DNA from: Pelotomaculum sp. DTU098
GTDB lineage: Bacteria > Bacillota > Desulfotomaculia > Desulfotomaculales > Pelotomaculaceae
NCBI GenBank assembly: GCA_001512635.1
Contig: LFSA01000144.1
Span: 1 to 38,022, forward strand
Length of the DNA: 38,022 bases
Direction: 5' to 3'
The translations under genes and the position numbers were made by a program. How positions within the stretch are numbered: position 1 is the first letter of the stretch; each line of letters opens with the position of its first letter. This document shows positions 25,756-33,935 of the stretch, one piece after another. A model generated the notes under the pieces. It did not search any database. It was not told where the DNA came from and saw only the letters and a program-made list of their open reading frames with translations.

Positions 25756-25790
25756 ACCACTCAACTATCTCGATGAAGGGTGGTTTTTTT
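25756..25790 (+). terminator. Hairpin with T-run in the leader of the array
   Basis: ACCACTC (25756-25762) pairs with GGGTGGT (25778-25784) and is followed by T7 on the plus strand. As a plus-strand terminator it would block read-through out of nothing known; on the minus strand the same hairpin lies in the mRNA leader, where it lacks a T-run. It may be an operator or a leader structure. Confidence 0.4.
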
Positions 25791-25877
25791 AAACATTGGT
25801 TTTAGATTTTACAATTAACTTAATAATTCAAAACATAAAAGACAGCATAGCCTGCATACATCTTACATCTTAAGTCA

Positions 25878-25907
25878 AGTATAATTATTCTCATTGTTTC
25901 CAGTCAA
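25878..25907 (-). promoter_or_regulatory. Sigma-A-type promoter of the acyl-CoA synthetase/lut/etf/mft array
   Basis: On the minus strand TTGACT (25907-25902) and TATACT (25883-25878) are separated by 18 bases, one mismatch each from consensus. Transcription would start near 25870 and leave a leader of about 150 bases before the GTG at 25718. This is the best promoter seen for the long minus-strand array. Confidence 0.6.
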
Positions 25908-26164
25908 CTATATTGCTCGCAACTACAGTTTTATAAGTTAATCAAATAAATTTCTTAAGTAGCTATAGAGGCTGGTGTTAACAGGCATCTTCCTGATTGT
26001 ACGGGGAAAAATTTTACCCTTATTAACTTTTTACCGCTATTTATAATGAGAGAACAGCAGGTTATACGGATAGCAGAATGAGGGCAAAGGAAAAATTACT
26101 TCCTATTTGTGGCAGCTCATCCATATATTGAATACATTGTTTGTAAAAGGGAGGTGTTCCTTAT

Positions 26165-26557
26165 ATGGATTATGTTGTCCAACCAGGCGATACGCTGAGC
26201 ATAATTGCCAACCGTTTTGGGGTAACAGTTGAAAACATCCTGAGAGCTAACCCCAGGCTTCAGAGGCAGGATCTTATCTTTCCAGGGCAAATCATTCACA
26301 TTCCCCTGCAGGGGGCTTGCCCGGTTCCCATGGAGTCGCTCTACATTGTTCAGCCTGGCGATACTTTAGGACGTATAGCATTGAGATTTAATCTTCCTGT
26401 GGGCGCGCTGCTTCGGCACAATCCCCAGATAACCAATCCTGATCTGGTTTATCCCGGCCAAATCATCGCCATCCCGCTTCCATACGGGTCTGTGGAACCC
26501 ACTGCGACTCCGATGCCCTTATTCCCGCCTCTGGACCCCTATCTCGAGCAAAAATAA
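26165..26557 (+). CDS. Protein with two LysM domains
   Basis: A 130-residue protein made of two LysM repeats, residues about 2-47 (YVVQPGDTLSIIANRFGVTV...LIFPGQIIHIP) and 56-101 (YIVQPGDTLGRIALRFNLPV...LVYPGQIIAIP), with a short Pro-rich tail. LysM binds N-acetylglucosamine chains in peptidoglycan. There is no signal peptide or enzyme domain; such small double-LysM proteins in spore-formers are often spore or forespore proteins, which would not need secretion. ATG 26165 follows GGGAGGTG. It has its own terminator and precedes a PBP gene, so both concern the cell wall. Confidence 0.9.
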   Translation: MDYVVQPGDTLSIIANRFGVTVENILRANPRLQRQDLIFPGQIIHIPLQGACPVPMESLYIVQPGDTLGRIALRFNLPVGALLRHNPQITNPDLVYPGQIIAIPLPYGSVEPTATPMPLFPPLDPYLEQK

Positions 26558-26570
26558 TTAATAACCTGTC

Positions 26571-26605
26571 AAATGGCCTTCCCGGGATGAAGGCCATTTA
26601 TGTTA
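26571..26605 (+). terminator. Intrinsic terminator after the LysM gene
   Basis: AAATGGCCTTC (26571-26581) and GAAGGCCATTT (26589-26599) form a perfect 11-bp stem with a seven-base loop, followed by a T-rich tail. It separates the LysM gene from the PBP1A gene. Confidence 0.8.
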
Positions 26606-26669
26606 TTTAATTCAGGTTAATCCTTTTAAAGAGGGAATATTTGTTTATTACTAGGTAAAAGAGTTGTGT

Positions 26670-26675
26670 TATAAT
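26670..26675 (+). promoter_or_regulatory. Possible -10 box of the PBP1A gene
   Basis: A perfect TATAAT lies 32 bases before the TTG start. No consensus -35 stands 16-18 bases upstream, so recognition may depend on an extended element or another sigma factor. Confidence 0.35.
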
Positions 26676-26706
26676 TCTGTTAAAATACACAGGAGTGTAG
26701 AGAGAA

Positions 26707-29028
26707 TTGGCGAGAAAAAGAAATAAACGGAGAAGACTAAAGCTGGGCCGCCTGCTTTTCCTCCTCCTCTGCCTGGCCATACTGGTGGGATGCGGAGCCG
26801 GTGTAGGGTTGGTCTTCGCCAGTGTCAGGGACATGCCGGCAATGAGCCCGGCAGCTCTTGAAGCCAGCGCTTCGACCATGATCTATGATAAGGACGGTAA
26901 CCTGGTAACCAGTGTGGGCATCAAGAACAGCGTCCCTGTAAGTATCAAGGATGTTCCCGAACATGTTGTCAATGCCTTCCTGGCCATAGAGGATCCCGCC
27001 TTTTACCAGCACCACGGGTTTAGCCTGAGGGGTATTGCCAGGGCCGCCTGGTCCGACCTGACTGCGGGGGAAATCAGGCAGGGAGGCAGTACCATTACGC
27101 AGCAGCTGGTTAAATTATCCTTTTTAAGCCCGGAGCAAACCTTTAAAAGAAAAATCCAGGAGCTGATCCTGGCAATTCAGGTGGAAAGGCGCTACACCAA
27201 GGACGAGATTCTGGAAATGTACCTGAATAATATTTACCTTGGTGAAGGTTGCTATGGCATCCAGGCGGCGGCACAAACATTTTTCGGCAAAGATGTGGGC
27301 GATTTAAAGCTTGAGGAGGCTGCCCTGCTGGCCGCTTTGCCCCAGGCGCCCAGCGCCTATAACCCCTTTAAGATCCTGGTCCTCCAGGGCGAGGAAAAGG
27401 AAGAACACCTTAAAACAATAGTTTCCAGACGCAATACGGTTCTGGACTGCATGGTTAAATACAACTATATCGACCAGGCCCAGGCAGATGCTGCCAAAAG
27501 CGCGGAGCTGAAACTGGATACCCGGGAACCGTCCAGCAGGCAATACCCCTACCCGTATTTTCTGGATTACGTAACAGAGGTCCTTATCGAGAAATACGGC
27601 GAAAAGGAAGTTTTCAACGGAGGGCTAAAGGTCTATACCACACTTGATCCAAAAATACAGCAAATTGCCGAAGCAGCCATGAAAAATTCTTCCAACTTCC
27701 CTCCCTCCAAAACTGATGCCAACGGAATTACCCAGCCCCAGGGCGCCATTGTCGTCCTGGACCCCCATACGGGACACATTAAAGCCCTCGTGGGCGGGCG
27801 GGAACACGTCCAGAAGCGGCAGTGGAACCGGGCCACGATGACATCCCGGCAGCCCGGCTCTTCCTTTAAGCCCATTGCAGCCTACGGACCGGCCATTGAA
27901 TACAAGGGCCTGGGCCCTGCCTCTGTGGTTGACGACATTCCGGTTAAATACGGCTCCTATGAACCTAAAAACTCCGACGGAACATACAGGGGCCTGGTCA
28001 CCCTGCGTACAGCACTGAGCCGCTCAATTAATACAGTTGCAGTAAAACTGCTGGCTGATACAGTAGGTTTAAACGAGGCCATCCGGTTTGCCTCCGGCCT
28101 GGGGATTAAGCTGGACCCGGCCAAACACGGCGCCAGCATGGCCCTGGGCGGACTGCATACCGGTGTAACCCCCCTGCAGCTAGCCGGAGCTTACGGGGCC
28201 TTTGCCAACCAGGGAGTATACATTGAACCCACCGCCATCACCAGAGTCGAAAAGGCCGACGGTATTATTCTCGATCAAATAATTCCCAGGCAGCGGCAGG
28301 CCATGAAACCCACCACTGCCTACCTGATTACGGATATGCTCAAAACTGCCGTGCAAAGCGGAACCGGCACCAACGCCCAGATCGGGCGCCCGGCGGCGGG
28401 CAAAACAGGAACAACTGATAATGGAGTCGATATCTGGTTTGCCGGGTATACCCCGGACCTGGTGGCTGTGGTATGGATTGGCCATGACAACAACCAGACC
28501 CCGATGCCCCAGGCATACGGCGGCATGTACCCAGCCAGGATCTGGCGGGAAGTTATGAGCAAAGCCTTGAGTGGCGTCCCGGCCAAAGACTTCCCCCGCC
28601 CGGAAGGCCTGGTAACGGAAACCGTTGACAGCAAGTCGGGTCTACTGCCCGGTCCCAATACACCCGCCGACAGCCTGGTGACGGATTTATTTGTGGAGGG
28701 AACAGTGCCTACGGAAACCGACAATGTCCATGTTTTTGTAGAAGTATGCGCAGCAAGCGGCCTCCTGCCCAATGAGTATTGCCCGGATCGGGTCATTAAA
28801 CAGCTGATCAAGCTCCCCTATACAGTTCCAAGTATTGTGCAGGACTATGCCCAGAGGGTGCCCGAGGAAACATGTGCCATTCACGGAGCCGGCAAAGGAC
28901 TGGCACCGCCTGATGAAATACATGATGGAATACAAGTATTTAGACCGCAGCCCAGTAACACAAAAAAACCGCCCGGGGATACTTCCCCGGACACAGAAGA
29001 ACATGCTGCTCAGGAAAGCCAGGATTAG
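26707..29028 (+). CDS. Class A penicillin-binding protein 1A (transglycosylase/transpeptidase)
   Basis: A 773-residue bifunctional peptidoglycan synthase. A basic N-terminus (ARKRNKRRRLK) and a membrane anchor at about 15-38 are followed by the GT51 domain with catalytic Glu95 in AIEDPAFYQHHG, then GGSTITQQLVK and KDEILEMYLNNIYLGEGCYG. The transpeptidase has SSFK with nucleophile Ser385, SIN near 439 and KTGT at 566-569. The tail from about 660 is Pro/Asp-rich. Start is a TTG; AGGAG about 12 bases upstream is rather far. Stand-alone gene after the LysM terminator. All catalytic motifs intact. Confidence 0.95.
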   Translation: MARKRNKRRRLKLGRLLFLLLCLAILVGCGAGVGLVFASVRDMPAMSPAALEASASTMIYDKDGNLVTSVGIKNSVPVSIKDVPEHVVNAFLAIEDPAFYQHHGFSLRGIARAAWSDLTAGEIRQGGSTITQQLVKLSFLSPEQTFKRKIQELILAIQVERRYTKDEILEMYLNNIYLGEGCYGIQAAAQTFFGKDVGDLKLEEAALLAALPQAPSAYNPFKILVLQGEEKEEHLKTIVSRRNTVLDCMVKYNYIDQAQADAAKSAELKLDTREPSSRQYPYPYFLDYVTEVLIEKYGEKEVFNGGLKVYTTLDPKIQQIAEAAMKNSSNFPPSKTDANGITQPQGAIVVLDPHTGHIKALVGGREHVQKRQWNRATMTSRQPGSSFKPIAAYGPAIEYKGLGPASVVDDIPVKYGSYEPKNSDGTYRGLVTLRTALSRSINTVAVKLLADTVGLNEAIRFASGLGIKLDPAKHGASMALGGLHTGVTPLQLAGAYGAFANQGVYIEPTAITRVEKADGIILDQIIPRQRQAMKPTTAYLITDMLKTAVQSGTGTNAQIGRPAAGKTGTTDNGVDIWFAGYTPDLVAVVWIGHDNNQTPMPQAYGGMYPARIWREVMSKALSGVPAKDFPRPEGLVTETVDSKSGLLPGPNTPADSLVTDLFVEGTVPTETDNVHVFVEVCAASGLLPNEYCPDRVIKQLIKLPYTVPSIVQDYAQRVPEETCAIHGAGKGLAPPDEIHDGIQVFRPQPSNTKKPPGDTSPDTEEHAAQESQD

Positions 29029-29118
29029 CTGGAAGCCGCTTCAACACCAGTGTAGAATTGTGTTCTGTTGACCGGTAATACCGAGTAGGGTAGCGCCTCA
29101 GTAATTTGCTGCGGAGTT

Positions 29119-29209
29119 ATCCTCCGGGTAGAAAGGCCACCATTCGGTGGCCCAACCCCCACGGAACCCGGCGTGCAGATTTCCCGCACCGGGCTCTTCG
29201 GAAATTGAC
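29119..29209 (-). mobile_element. Group II intron 3' end (domains V and VI)
   Basis: Directly after the maturase stop on the minus strand, 29196-29164 folds as a 33-34-base domain V: GAGCCCGG pairs with CCGGGTTC, with a two-base bulge and an upper stem capped by a GAAA-type loop. A domain VI-like hairpin follows (GGGCCACC with GGTGGCC) with a pyrimidine-rich CTACCC end, so the intron probably ends near 29119. The short form suits bacterial class C introns. Confidence 0.75.
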
Positions 29210-29882
29210 TCACAGCATTGCGTATGCTTTTAATTCCCTATATGGTATTGAAAGCTTCGGTAGCAATAGCGGAAACACACTTTTAACCGCTTGAAACTTC
29301 TCCCATGTGACGTATCCTTTGCTACATCGGGAACTAAGCATTTTTCTCCAGTACTGCTCTGTCCTATGGTAAATCTTGAAAAGGCTTTTCATATTGCCCG
29401 CCATTCCATAATAATTGTAATGGCCCCTTAAGATCGAGTTTATCGCAGATACCTGCTCCTTGACTGGAGCGTGTCGAATTTCGCGTAGAGTTGCCCGCAT
29501 CTTGATGATAACTTCGCCTAAGTCGCGTTTTCTCAGTCTTTCTACCTACCATAAAGTTTCCTTTTCTATTGCGAGTGCAATAGTGGGTAAAACCAAGAAA
29601 ATAGACCGCCTCTAGCTTTTTGCCTTTTTCCTGAGCATGTCTGGTAGCAAAACGGCCAAATTCGACTATGGTTTTGTTCGGCTCCAGTGTTAGTGAAAAC
29701 TTCCCCAGTCTCTTCTCAAGGACTCCATTAAAGCGGTTAGCATCTGAACGATACTGAAAACCTATGAAGTCATCAATATACCGGATCAGGTATGCTTCTC
29801 CTTTTAGCCTTGTCTTTACTACTTTCTCAAACCATAAGTCCAGTACATAGTGCAAATAGATATTGCTTCCTGGTCCAGACCA
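29210..29882 (-). pseudogene. ltrA: Group II intron reverse transcriptase/maturase, 5'-truncated and frameshifted
   Basis: The surviving part begins at NIYLHYVLDLWFEKVVK, just after where an intact enzyme reads PQGGVISPLLA, and continues through the active-site YIDD and the thumb (FLGFTHYCTRNRKG). A one-base shift near 29515 then moves the frame to 29500-29210, which holds the end of the thumb/domain X (INSILRGHYNYYGMAGN) and the natural C-terminus. The N-terminal half, including the first catalytic Asp, is missing. Upstream of about 29882 the sequence no longer matches. Non-functional. Confidence 0.85.
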
Positions 29883-29957
29883 ATCATTTTTCATTATTGC
29901 AACAACACGAAATCCGAAGAAATCTTGTCCCCAGGGTTGGCGTCCCTCTTTGCTGTT

Positions 29958-30740
29958 TTATTCATTTCGGGCCAATATCTCCAACCACTCTTCTTTTTGT
30001 AAAAAGCTCCCCTCAACATTCTCTTCCATCTTCTCAAAAAGCTTATAAGGAATGGAGAAAGAAAGGATGTTTTTGTCAATGTATTTACGGACGGAGATAT
30101 CAAATAGCCCCAAAACTGCTCTGGGGATTTCACTTTCCTCCTCTTCATAGGGAATAATTCCGATGGTACTGCACCCTGAGCCCATTGGCGCAATAACACT
30201 TTGATTGAGATGCTCTCCCTCATAATTGGCCAGAACCAAAAGAGCCGACAGTTGATCTGGATAAGCCAGGAATACTACAACCTGCGGTCTTTCTTCGGAC
30301 GTTACCTTATTAATGGGTTTAAATACCACGTATTTGCATGGCAAATCCCGTCTGGGTAAATTTTTAATAATTCTCCTCGCTACTTCAGGACTTTTGTAGT
30401 ACCCCTCTCCTTCCACCAATGCAGGCATAGCCTCCGCCATTTTCCTGCCTTCCTCCGTTTTATACAGCTCTTTATTACCGGTTGAGAGGAAGTATTCGAT
30501 GCCACCGGGGAATTTCTTATCATCGAACCCCAGTCCCAATCCACTTCTCCCTCCGGGACAGCCGATGGTTGTCCGTTCAAAATAGGCGGTTCGTCCTTTG
30601 GAAGCAGCAACCAGCATTGGCCCAATACAACCTTCTTTCCCTTCCTGGAAATGCAATCCTTCTTCCGGTCTCTCATCCGTCCAGAGTATTGCTACCGGAG
30701 AACTCTTTAAACCTATAGCCCGGGCAATTTTACTTTCCAT
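29958..30740 (-). CDS. DUF169 family protein
   Basis: A complete 260-residue DUF169 protein: LKSSPVAILWTDERPEEG at the start, AASKGRTAYFERTTIGCPGG in the middle and APMGSGCSTIGIIPYEEE near residue 185. The Cys residues in TIGCPGG and GSGCST are typical of the family. Function is unknown; these proteins are common in anaerobes and methanogens, often beside redox or cofactor genes. ATG with GGAGGAGGA upstream. It lies between two broken pieces of a group II intron and next to a broken transporter gene, so it was either inserted into the intron or trapped by rearrangement. The reading frame is intact. Confidence 0.88.
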   Translation of the reverse strand: MESKIARAIGLKSSPVAILWTDERPEEGLHFQEGKEGCIGPMLVAASKGRTAYFERTTIGCPGGRSGLGLGFDDKKFPGGIEYFLSTGNKELYKTEEGRKMAEAMPALVEGEGYYKSPEVARRIIKNLPRRDLPCKYVVFKPINKVTSEERPQVVVFLAYPDQLSALLVLANYEGEHLNQSVIAPMGSGCSTIGIIPYEEEESEIPRAVLGLFDISVRKYIDKNILSFSIPYKLFEKMEENVEGSFLQKEEWLEILARNE

Positions 30741-30809
30741 TTCGTCCTCCTCCTTAAACGGAATAATTAACCTTTACTCTATTTTAATATATTTCTGAAC
30801 ACTTTACTT

Positions 30810-31075
30810 TTAAAATGAGTCTCCTATCGAAACTGCAAATGGGTTAAAGTTAGTATCGTGGTCAAAGTGGTCCTCTTTTTCTTCTCGTTTGAGCCATCCA
30901 CATATACCATAGGTCAATGGTATAACTGCTGCCTCAAAGCTAGTTAAACATAGTTACTAATGGCCATATGTGTCAAAGACGCCAGCGGAATTGTTCCTGC
31001 AAAAGCTATAGTGACAAAAAGTGAAGTGTCTACTGCCTGGCCAAACTGTGTTGAATCGATGGTCCGCATACCATA
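30810..31075 (-). pseudogene. 3' fragment of a VUT/YhhQ-family (queuosine precursor) transporter, frameshifted
   Basis: From 31069 the minus strand reads MRTIDSTQFGQAVDTSLFV then TIAFAGTIPLASLTHMAISNYV to a stop; after a one-base shift the next frame reads FEAAVIPLTYGICGWLKREE and ends ...DTNFNPF...DSF near 30810. The motifs ST-FG--DT--F--IAF-G and D-NFNPF belong to the C-terminal part of VUT (DUF165/YhhQ) transporters. The N-terminal two thirds are absent and replaced upstream by group II intron sequence. Not translatable as it stands. Confidence 0.72.
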
Positions 31076-31207
31076 TTCCAAGTTCCCCTTCGGCTTCATT
31101 CAGATCCCACTGTTACCGGTGGCGCCCTTGCTTACGGGCTGTCTTCCCGCTGGTTAGGCGACTGGGTTTCTTTCAACATCGGCTCGGTAGACATGCCGGG
31201 CGAACAC
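31076..31207 (-). mobile_element. Group II intron 5' end fragment
   Basis: The minus strand from 31207 begins GTGTTCGCCCGGCATG, very like the GUGCGCCCGGCAUG start of bacterial class C introns, and continues with intron domain I-like pieces (AACCAGCGGGAAGACAGCCC, AGCAAGGGCGCC, GAAGCCGAAGGGGAAC). It stops near 31076, where transporter sequence starts. The junction was judged by eye, so its edge is good to about ten bases. Confidence 0.65.
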
Positions 31208-31211
31208 ATGC

Positions 31212-31232
31212 AACTCCACCTGTGAAGGTGGA
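31212..31232. other. Hairpin beside the intron 5' end
   Basis: CTCCACC and GGTGGAG form a 7-bp stem with a TGTGAA-type loop, with T-rich sequence on its right (plus strand). Class C group II introns insert just after terminator-like hairpins, and this one lies five bases before the intron 5' end on the minus strand. Confidence 0.6.
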
Positions 31233-31351
31233 GCTGTTTATTATTTGGATCTTTCCTGCCAACAAGTCCAGTTATAGGCACTCATAGTAATATTGATTTT
31301 GATTAGACTAAAGGATGAAATTATTATTCCATCCAATAGGAGGTGAATAAA

Positions 31352-31663
31352 ATGTATCAGCAGGGCTGGTCTGACCACACCAGGGGAGTTCATGTTAAAC
31401 CTCTAACCCCGGACGGTAAGGACGTAACCATTATTTATAACGGACTGCTGCACCGTTCCGGCGCCAAGCAGGTCTACCTGCACGCCGGGTTTGGAGATCC
31501 CATGAACTGGGAGGTGGTCGAAGACTACCGCATGCAGTATACACCGGAAGGCTGGAAAAAAACCCTGAACATGGAGGATAGCAGGCTGTCCTTTTGTTTT
31601 CACGATTCGAGCAATAATTGGGACAATAATAACGGTCATAACTGGGTTTACACAATATCTTAA
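31352..31663 (+). CDS. Single-domain carbohydrate-binding protein (CBM25/53-like)
   Basis: A 103-residue protein consisting of one starch-type carbohydrate-binding module: VTIIYNGLLHRSGAKQVYLH, the paired Trp in NWEVVEDY and EGWKKTL, and the hallmark FHDSSNNWDNNNGHNW that forms the sugar-binding loop. No catalytic domain or signal peptide is attached, so it is likely cytoplasmic and may bind glycogen or a related glucan. ATG 31352 is preceded by AGGAGGTG; the codon three before it (GTG) is part of that site. It has its own terminator. Confidence 0.8.
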   Translation: MYQQGWSDHTRGVHVKPLTPDGKDVTIIYNGLLHRSGAKQVYLHAGFGDPMNWEVVEDYRMQYTPEGWKKTLNMEDSRLSFCFHDSSNNWDNNNGHNWVYTIS

Positions 31664-31675
31664 CAGGCAACCCCA

Positions 31676-31705
31676 AAACCGGGCCACAACCCGGTTTATT
31701 TTTGT
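31676..31705 (+). terminator. Intrinsic terminator after the carbohydrate-binding protein gene
   Basis: AAACCGGG (31676-31683) and CCCGGTTT (31690-31697) form an 8-bp stem with a six-base loop, followed by a T-rich tail. Confidence 0.85.
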
Positions 31706-31786
31706 TTATATGGCAGGAATTTCACTGCCCTGCCAGAAATGAATCTAAATGAATGAATTATAATGTTCTCTTCCGGGGGGATAGAC

Positions 31787-32134
31787 ATGTTTATAGGCAA
31801 CATTAAGGACCTTAAAGAAATTGAAGTCAAAGCGCCCGGCGTGAAAAACGCCTTTAAAAAGACATTGATTGGACCGGAGCAGGGTTGGGAAGGCTGGGTC
31901 ATGCGTCTTTTCACCCTGAAGGAAGGCGGCATGACACCCCATCACGCCCATCCCTGGCCGCACATCAACTATATTATCAGCGGCCGTGGCACATTGTGCC
32001 TGGACGGCAAGGACACCTCCCTGGGGGAAGGTTCCCTGGCCTACGTGCCGTCCAACACCAAACACCAGTTTAAAAATGACGCTAAAGAGGATTTTGTTTT
32101 TATCTGCATCGTCCCCGAGGAAGGAGACGTCTAA
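31787..32134 (+). CDS. Cupin-domain protein
   Basis: A 115-residue single-domain cupin. Metal ligands are visible in TPHHAHPWPHINYIISGRGTL (first cupin motif with the HxH and a Glu/His equivalent) and YVPSNTKHQFKN (second motif with the last His). Small cupins of this kind serve as isomerases, dioxygenases or sensors; none can be chosen here. ATG 31787 with GGGGGG upstream is preferred over the ATG at 31763, which lies before that site. Short spacing after the previous terminator suggests its own promoter. Confidence 0.85.
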   Translation: MFIGNIKDLKEIEVKAPGVKNAFKKTLIGPEQGWEGWVMRLFTLKEGGMTPHHAHPWPHINYIISGRGTLCLDGKDTSLGEGSLAYVPSNTKHQFKNDAKEDFVFICIVPEEGDV

Positions 32135-32608
32135 GCGCAGAACTGGGTCATATTATACCCGTTTTTGATAAAATCCTGTGGGTTCTTATAGAGTCTGGGA
32201 CTGGCTTTCCGCAAAAAAATGTTTTCGGATCACTATTCACAGAAGGTTCGAGACTTAGTTTTAGTGATTGCTTGTCTCGCAGGAAAACGGATAGAGGGGC
32301 TATCTCTGGATCACCCCCCTGCTATCCCCGGCAGAACCCTTCCAGACGCCCGGGTTTCTCTTCAGCAGTACCCTATAATCCTGGCAGGTAAGAGCCATTT
32401 ATGGTTTTTATCTACACTCCCTATTCCAAGACTCCAGAAACAAAAAAGCTATCTCCGGGAAGCCTTGAAAGCGTTACTTCGCTTAAATCCCATGCCGTAT
32501 ATGGAATTACTTGTCTTTTTCCGAGACGGTTGCCTTTTTTATCAAATAGTACCTTGATCCTATCAAATCAAAAAAGATTTATTGACCTATGCCCTTGTAC
32601 GGTTTAAG

Positions 32609-32655
32609 ATTTTGTTAGTAAGTAGTGTCGCTAACCAGTATGCGACTAACAAAAT
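32609..32655. repeat. Bulged inverted repeat (11-bp arms plus inner stem)
   Basis: ATTTTGTTAGT (32609-32619) is the exact reverse complement of ACTAACAAAAT (32645-32655). Inside, GTCGC and GCGAC pair around a ten-base loop, leaving a one-sided bulge on the left arm. It resembles a structured RNA or a recombinase site more than a simple terminator. Confidence 0.6.
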
Positions 32656-32681
32656 GCTGGTTCGTAGGTTCTTGTTACTAG

Positions 32682-32705
32682 ACCCTCTACATAGAAGGGT
32701 TTTTT
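32682..32705 (+). terminator. Weak intrinsic terminator
   Basis: ACCCT (32682-32686) and AGGGT (32696-32700) enclose a short loop and are followed by T6. It closes the hairpin-rich stretch just before it. Confidence 0.5.
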
Positions 32706-32956
32706 CTTGTGGAGAGGAAGTATCTTACGATAACAGATCATGCTTTACAGGGTTTAATTCTAGAGTTCATTTGCCCGCATTTTTTAAGGCTCGGCTCCAG
32801 TTTTCTTCCTGTGAAAGTTGTGTTACTAAGTTTACGAGGCTCATGAAACATGAAGGATTTACTAGATTTGAAGAGGTCTTAGGGGAGTAGAGAGGGAAAT
32901 ATAATGATATATTGCTTTAGCTCTTAATCCATATTAATCAATGAAAATTAGGGGTG

Positions 32957-33927
32957 ATGACCTTGGGTCAGATAGAAGAATATGAACACTTAGTAATTAA
33001 AGAAATTGCCAGTCATATCGTTGAACCGAACGCTATTACAAAATTCCTCCAACTCATTGGCAAACCCATGGACAAGCTGCTGATTTCAGCCAATAGTAAT
33101 AAAACTGTAGCAATTAATAAGGTTATGAATTCACTATCTTCTTATATTAATAAAGGATTAAGACTGACAATAAAAATGGCAAATAATTTATGTAGTGATG
33201 ATTCAGTTATCAAAGAGTACAACAAAAACAACCTATAAACATTTCACGGCTTGAAGAAATTAAAGATCTTAAATTAAATCAAATGGATAAGATCGCAGAC
33301 TCATATGATATCAGCAATGCAGTTATTGTTGGTCTAGAAGGTGCAATACTAGGCTTAGCTACATCTTTATGCGAAGGATTGCCCGGTGCACAATTAATGG
33401 TACCTACACTTGTAATGAGCGATATTACAGCTTCAATAACACTTTTATGTCGACATGTTTGTCAAATTTCCACTAGCTATGGCTTTTCTTCACGAGATCC
33501 TGTTAATCTTCCGCATGTTTTAGCTGCAATGGCTCCACATCACAACTCATCTGATGAAGGTTTTCTAACAGCAAAAGCCATGGCGGTTAATTTCATCCGG
33601 AAAAACAGTAAATACTTGCTAAAAAATGCAAACTTTTTGCTTGAAAAGCGAATCCTGGAAAGAGAAGCGCCGCAACTTTTAAAATTAATCAATTATCTAA
33701 CTGAAAGACTCGGTTTAGTTATGACTGAAAAAGAATTTGGTATGTTAGTTCCAGCACTAGGTATTTTTGTTAATGGCGGTCTCAATGTTATGTTTCAGCA
33801 GGTTGGCCATACAACAGCAAAAGATTATTTTAGATTAATAATTCTGGGTGAAAAATATGGTAATGAAAAAATTGATAAGTTGCTTGGGGAAGAAATTCGA
33901 CTTCTAAAAGCAAACAAATCTGCTTAA
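32957..33927 (+). pseudogene. EcsC-family protein gene, split by a frameshift
   Basis: Two adjacent frames together make one EcsC-like protein. The first (from 32957, ATG behind AGGGGTG) covers an N-terminal helical part of about 93 residues ending KEYNKNNL. The second continues in another frame as PINISRLEEIKDLKLNQMDK at about 33230, then NAVIVGLEGAILGLATSLCE and FVNGGLNVMFQQVGHTTAKDYF. The shift falls around an A5 run near 33220, so a one-base indel or a sequencing error is likely. EcsC proteins are membrane-linked and poorly understood. AT-rich composition. Confidence 0.75.
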
Positions 33928-33935
33928 TCGGATTC

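Larger units (their letters stand above)
25719..26164. other. AT-rich divergent regulatory region
   Basis: This 446-base gap lies between the minus-strand redox array and the plus-strand LysM gene. It holds the array promoter and a leader hairpin (listed separately). On the plus side TATAAT at 26042-26047 could be a -10 for the LysM gene, but no -35 stands at the right distance. Nothing else was recognised. Confidence 0.5.
32135..32956. other. Unassigned 0.8-kb stretch with hairpins and only weak ORFs
   Basis: Two plus-strand frames are open, 32219-32557 (112 codons) and 32582-32890 (102 codons), but neither has a ribosome site, recognisable domain or natural composition, so they may be decayed gene debris. 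The segment also carries a bulged hairpin (32609-32655) and a terminator-like element (32682-32705). No RNA family was recognised. Confidence 0.4.

Noticed and set aside
29894-30223. 109-codon minus-strand frame reaching into the intron remnant
   Set aside because: It lies within the DUF169 gene in another frame and only crosses the junction by chance.
30960-31157. Plus-strand 65-codon frame starting MAICVKDASGIVPAK as an IS110 transposase start
   Set aside because: The minus strand of the same bases gives a much clearer VUT transporter match over two frames.
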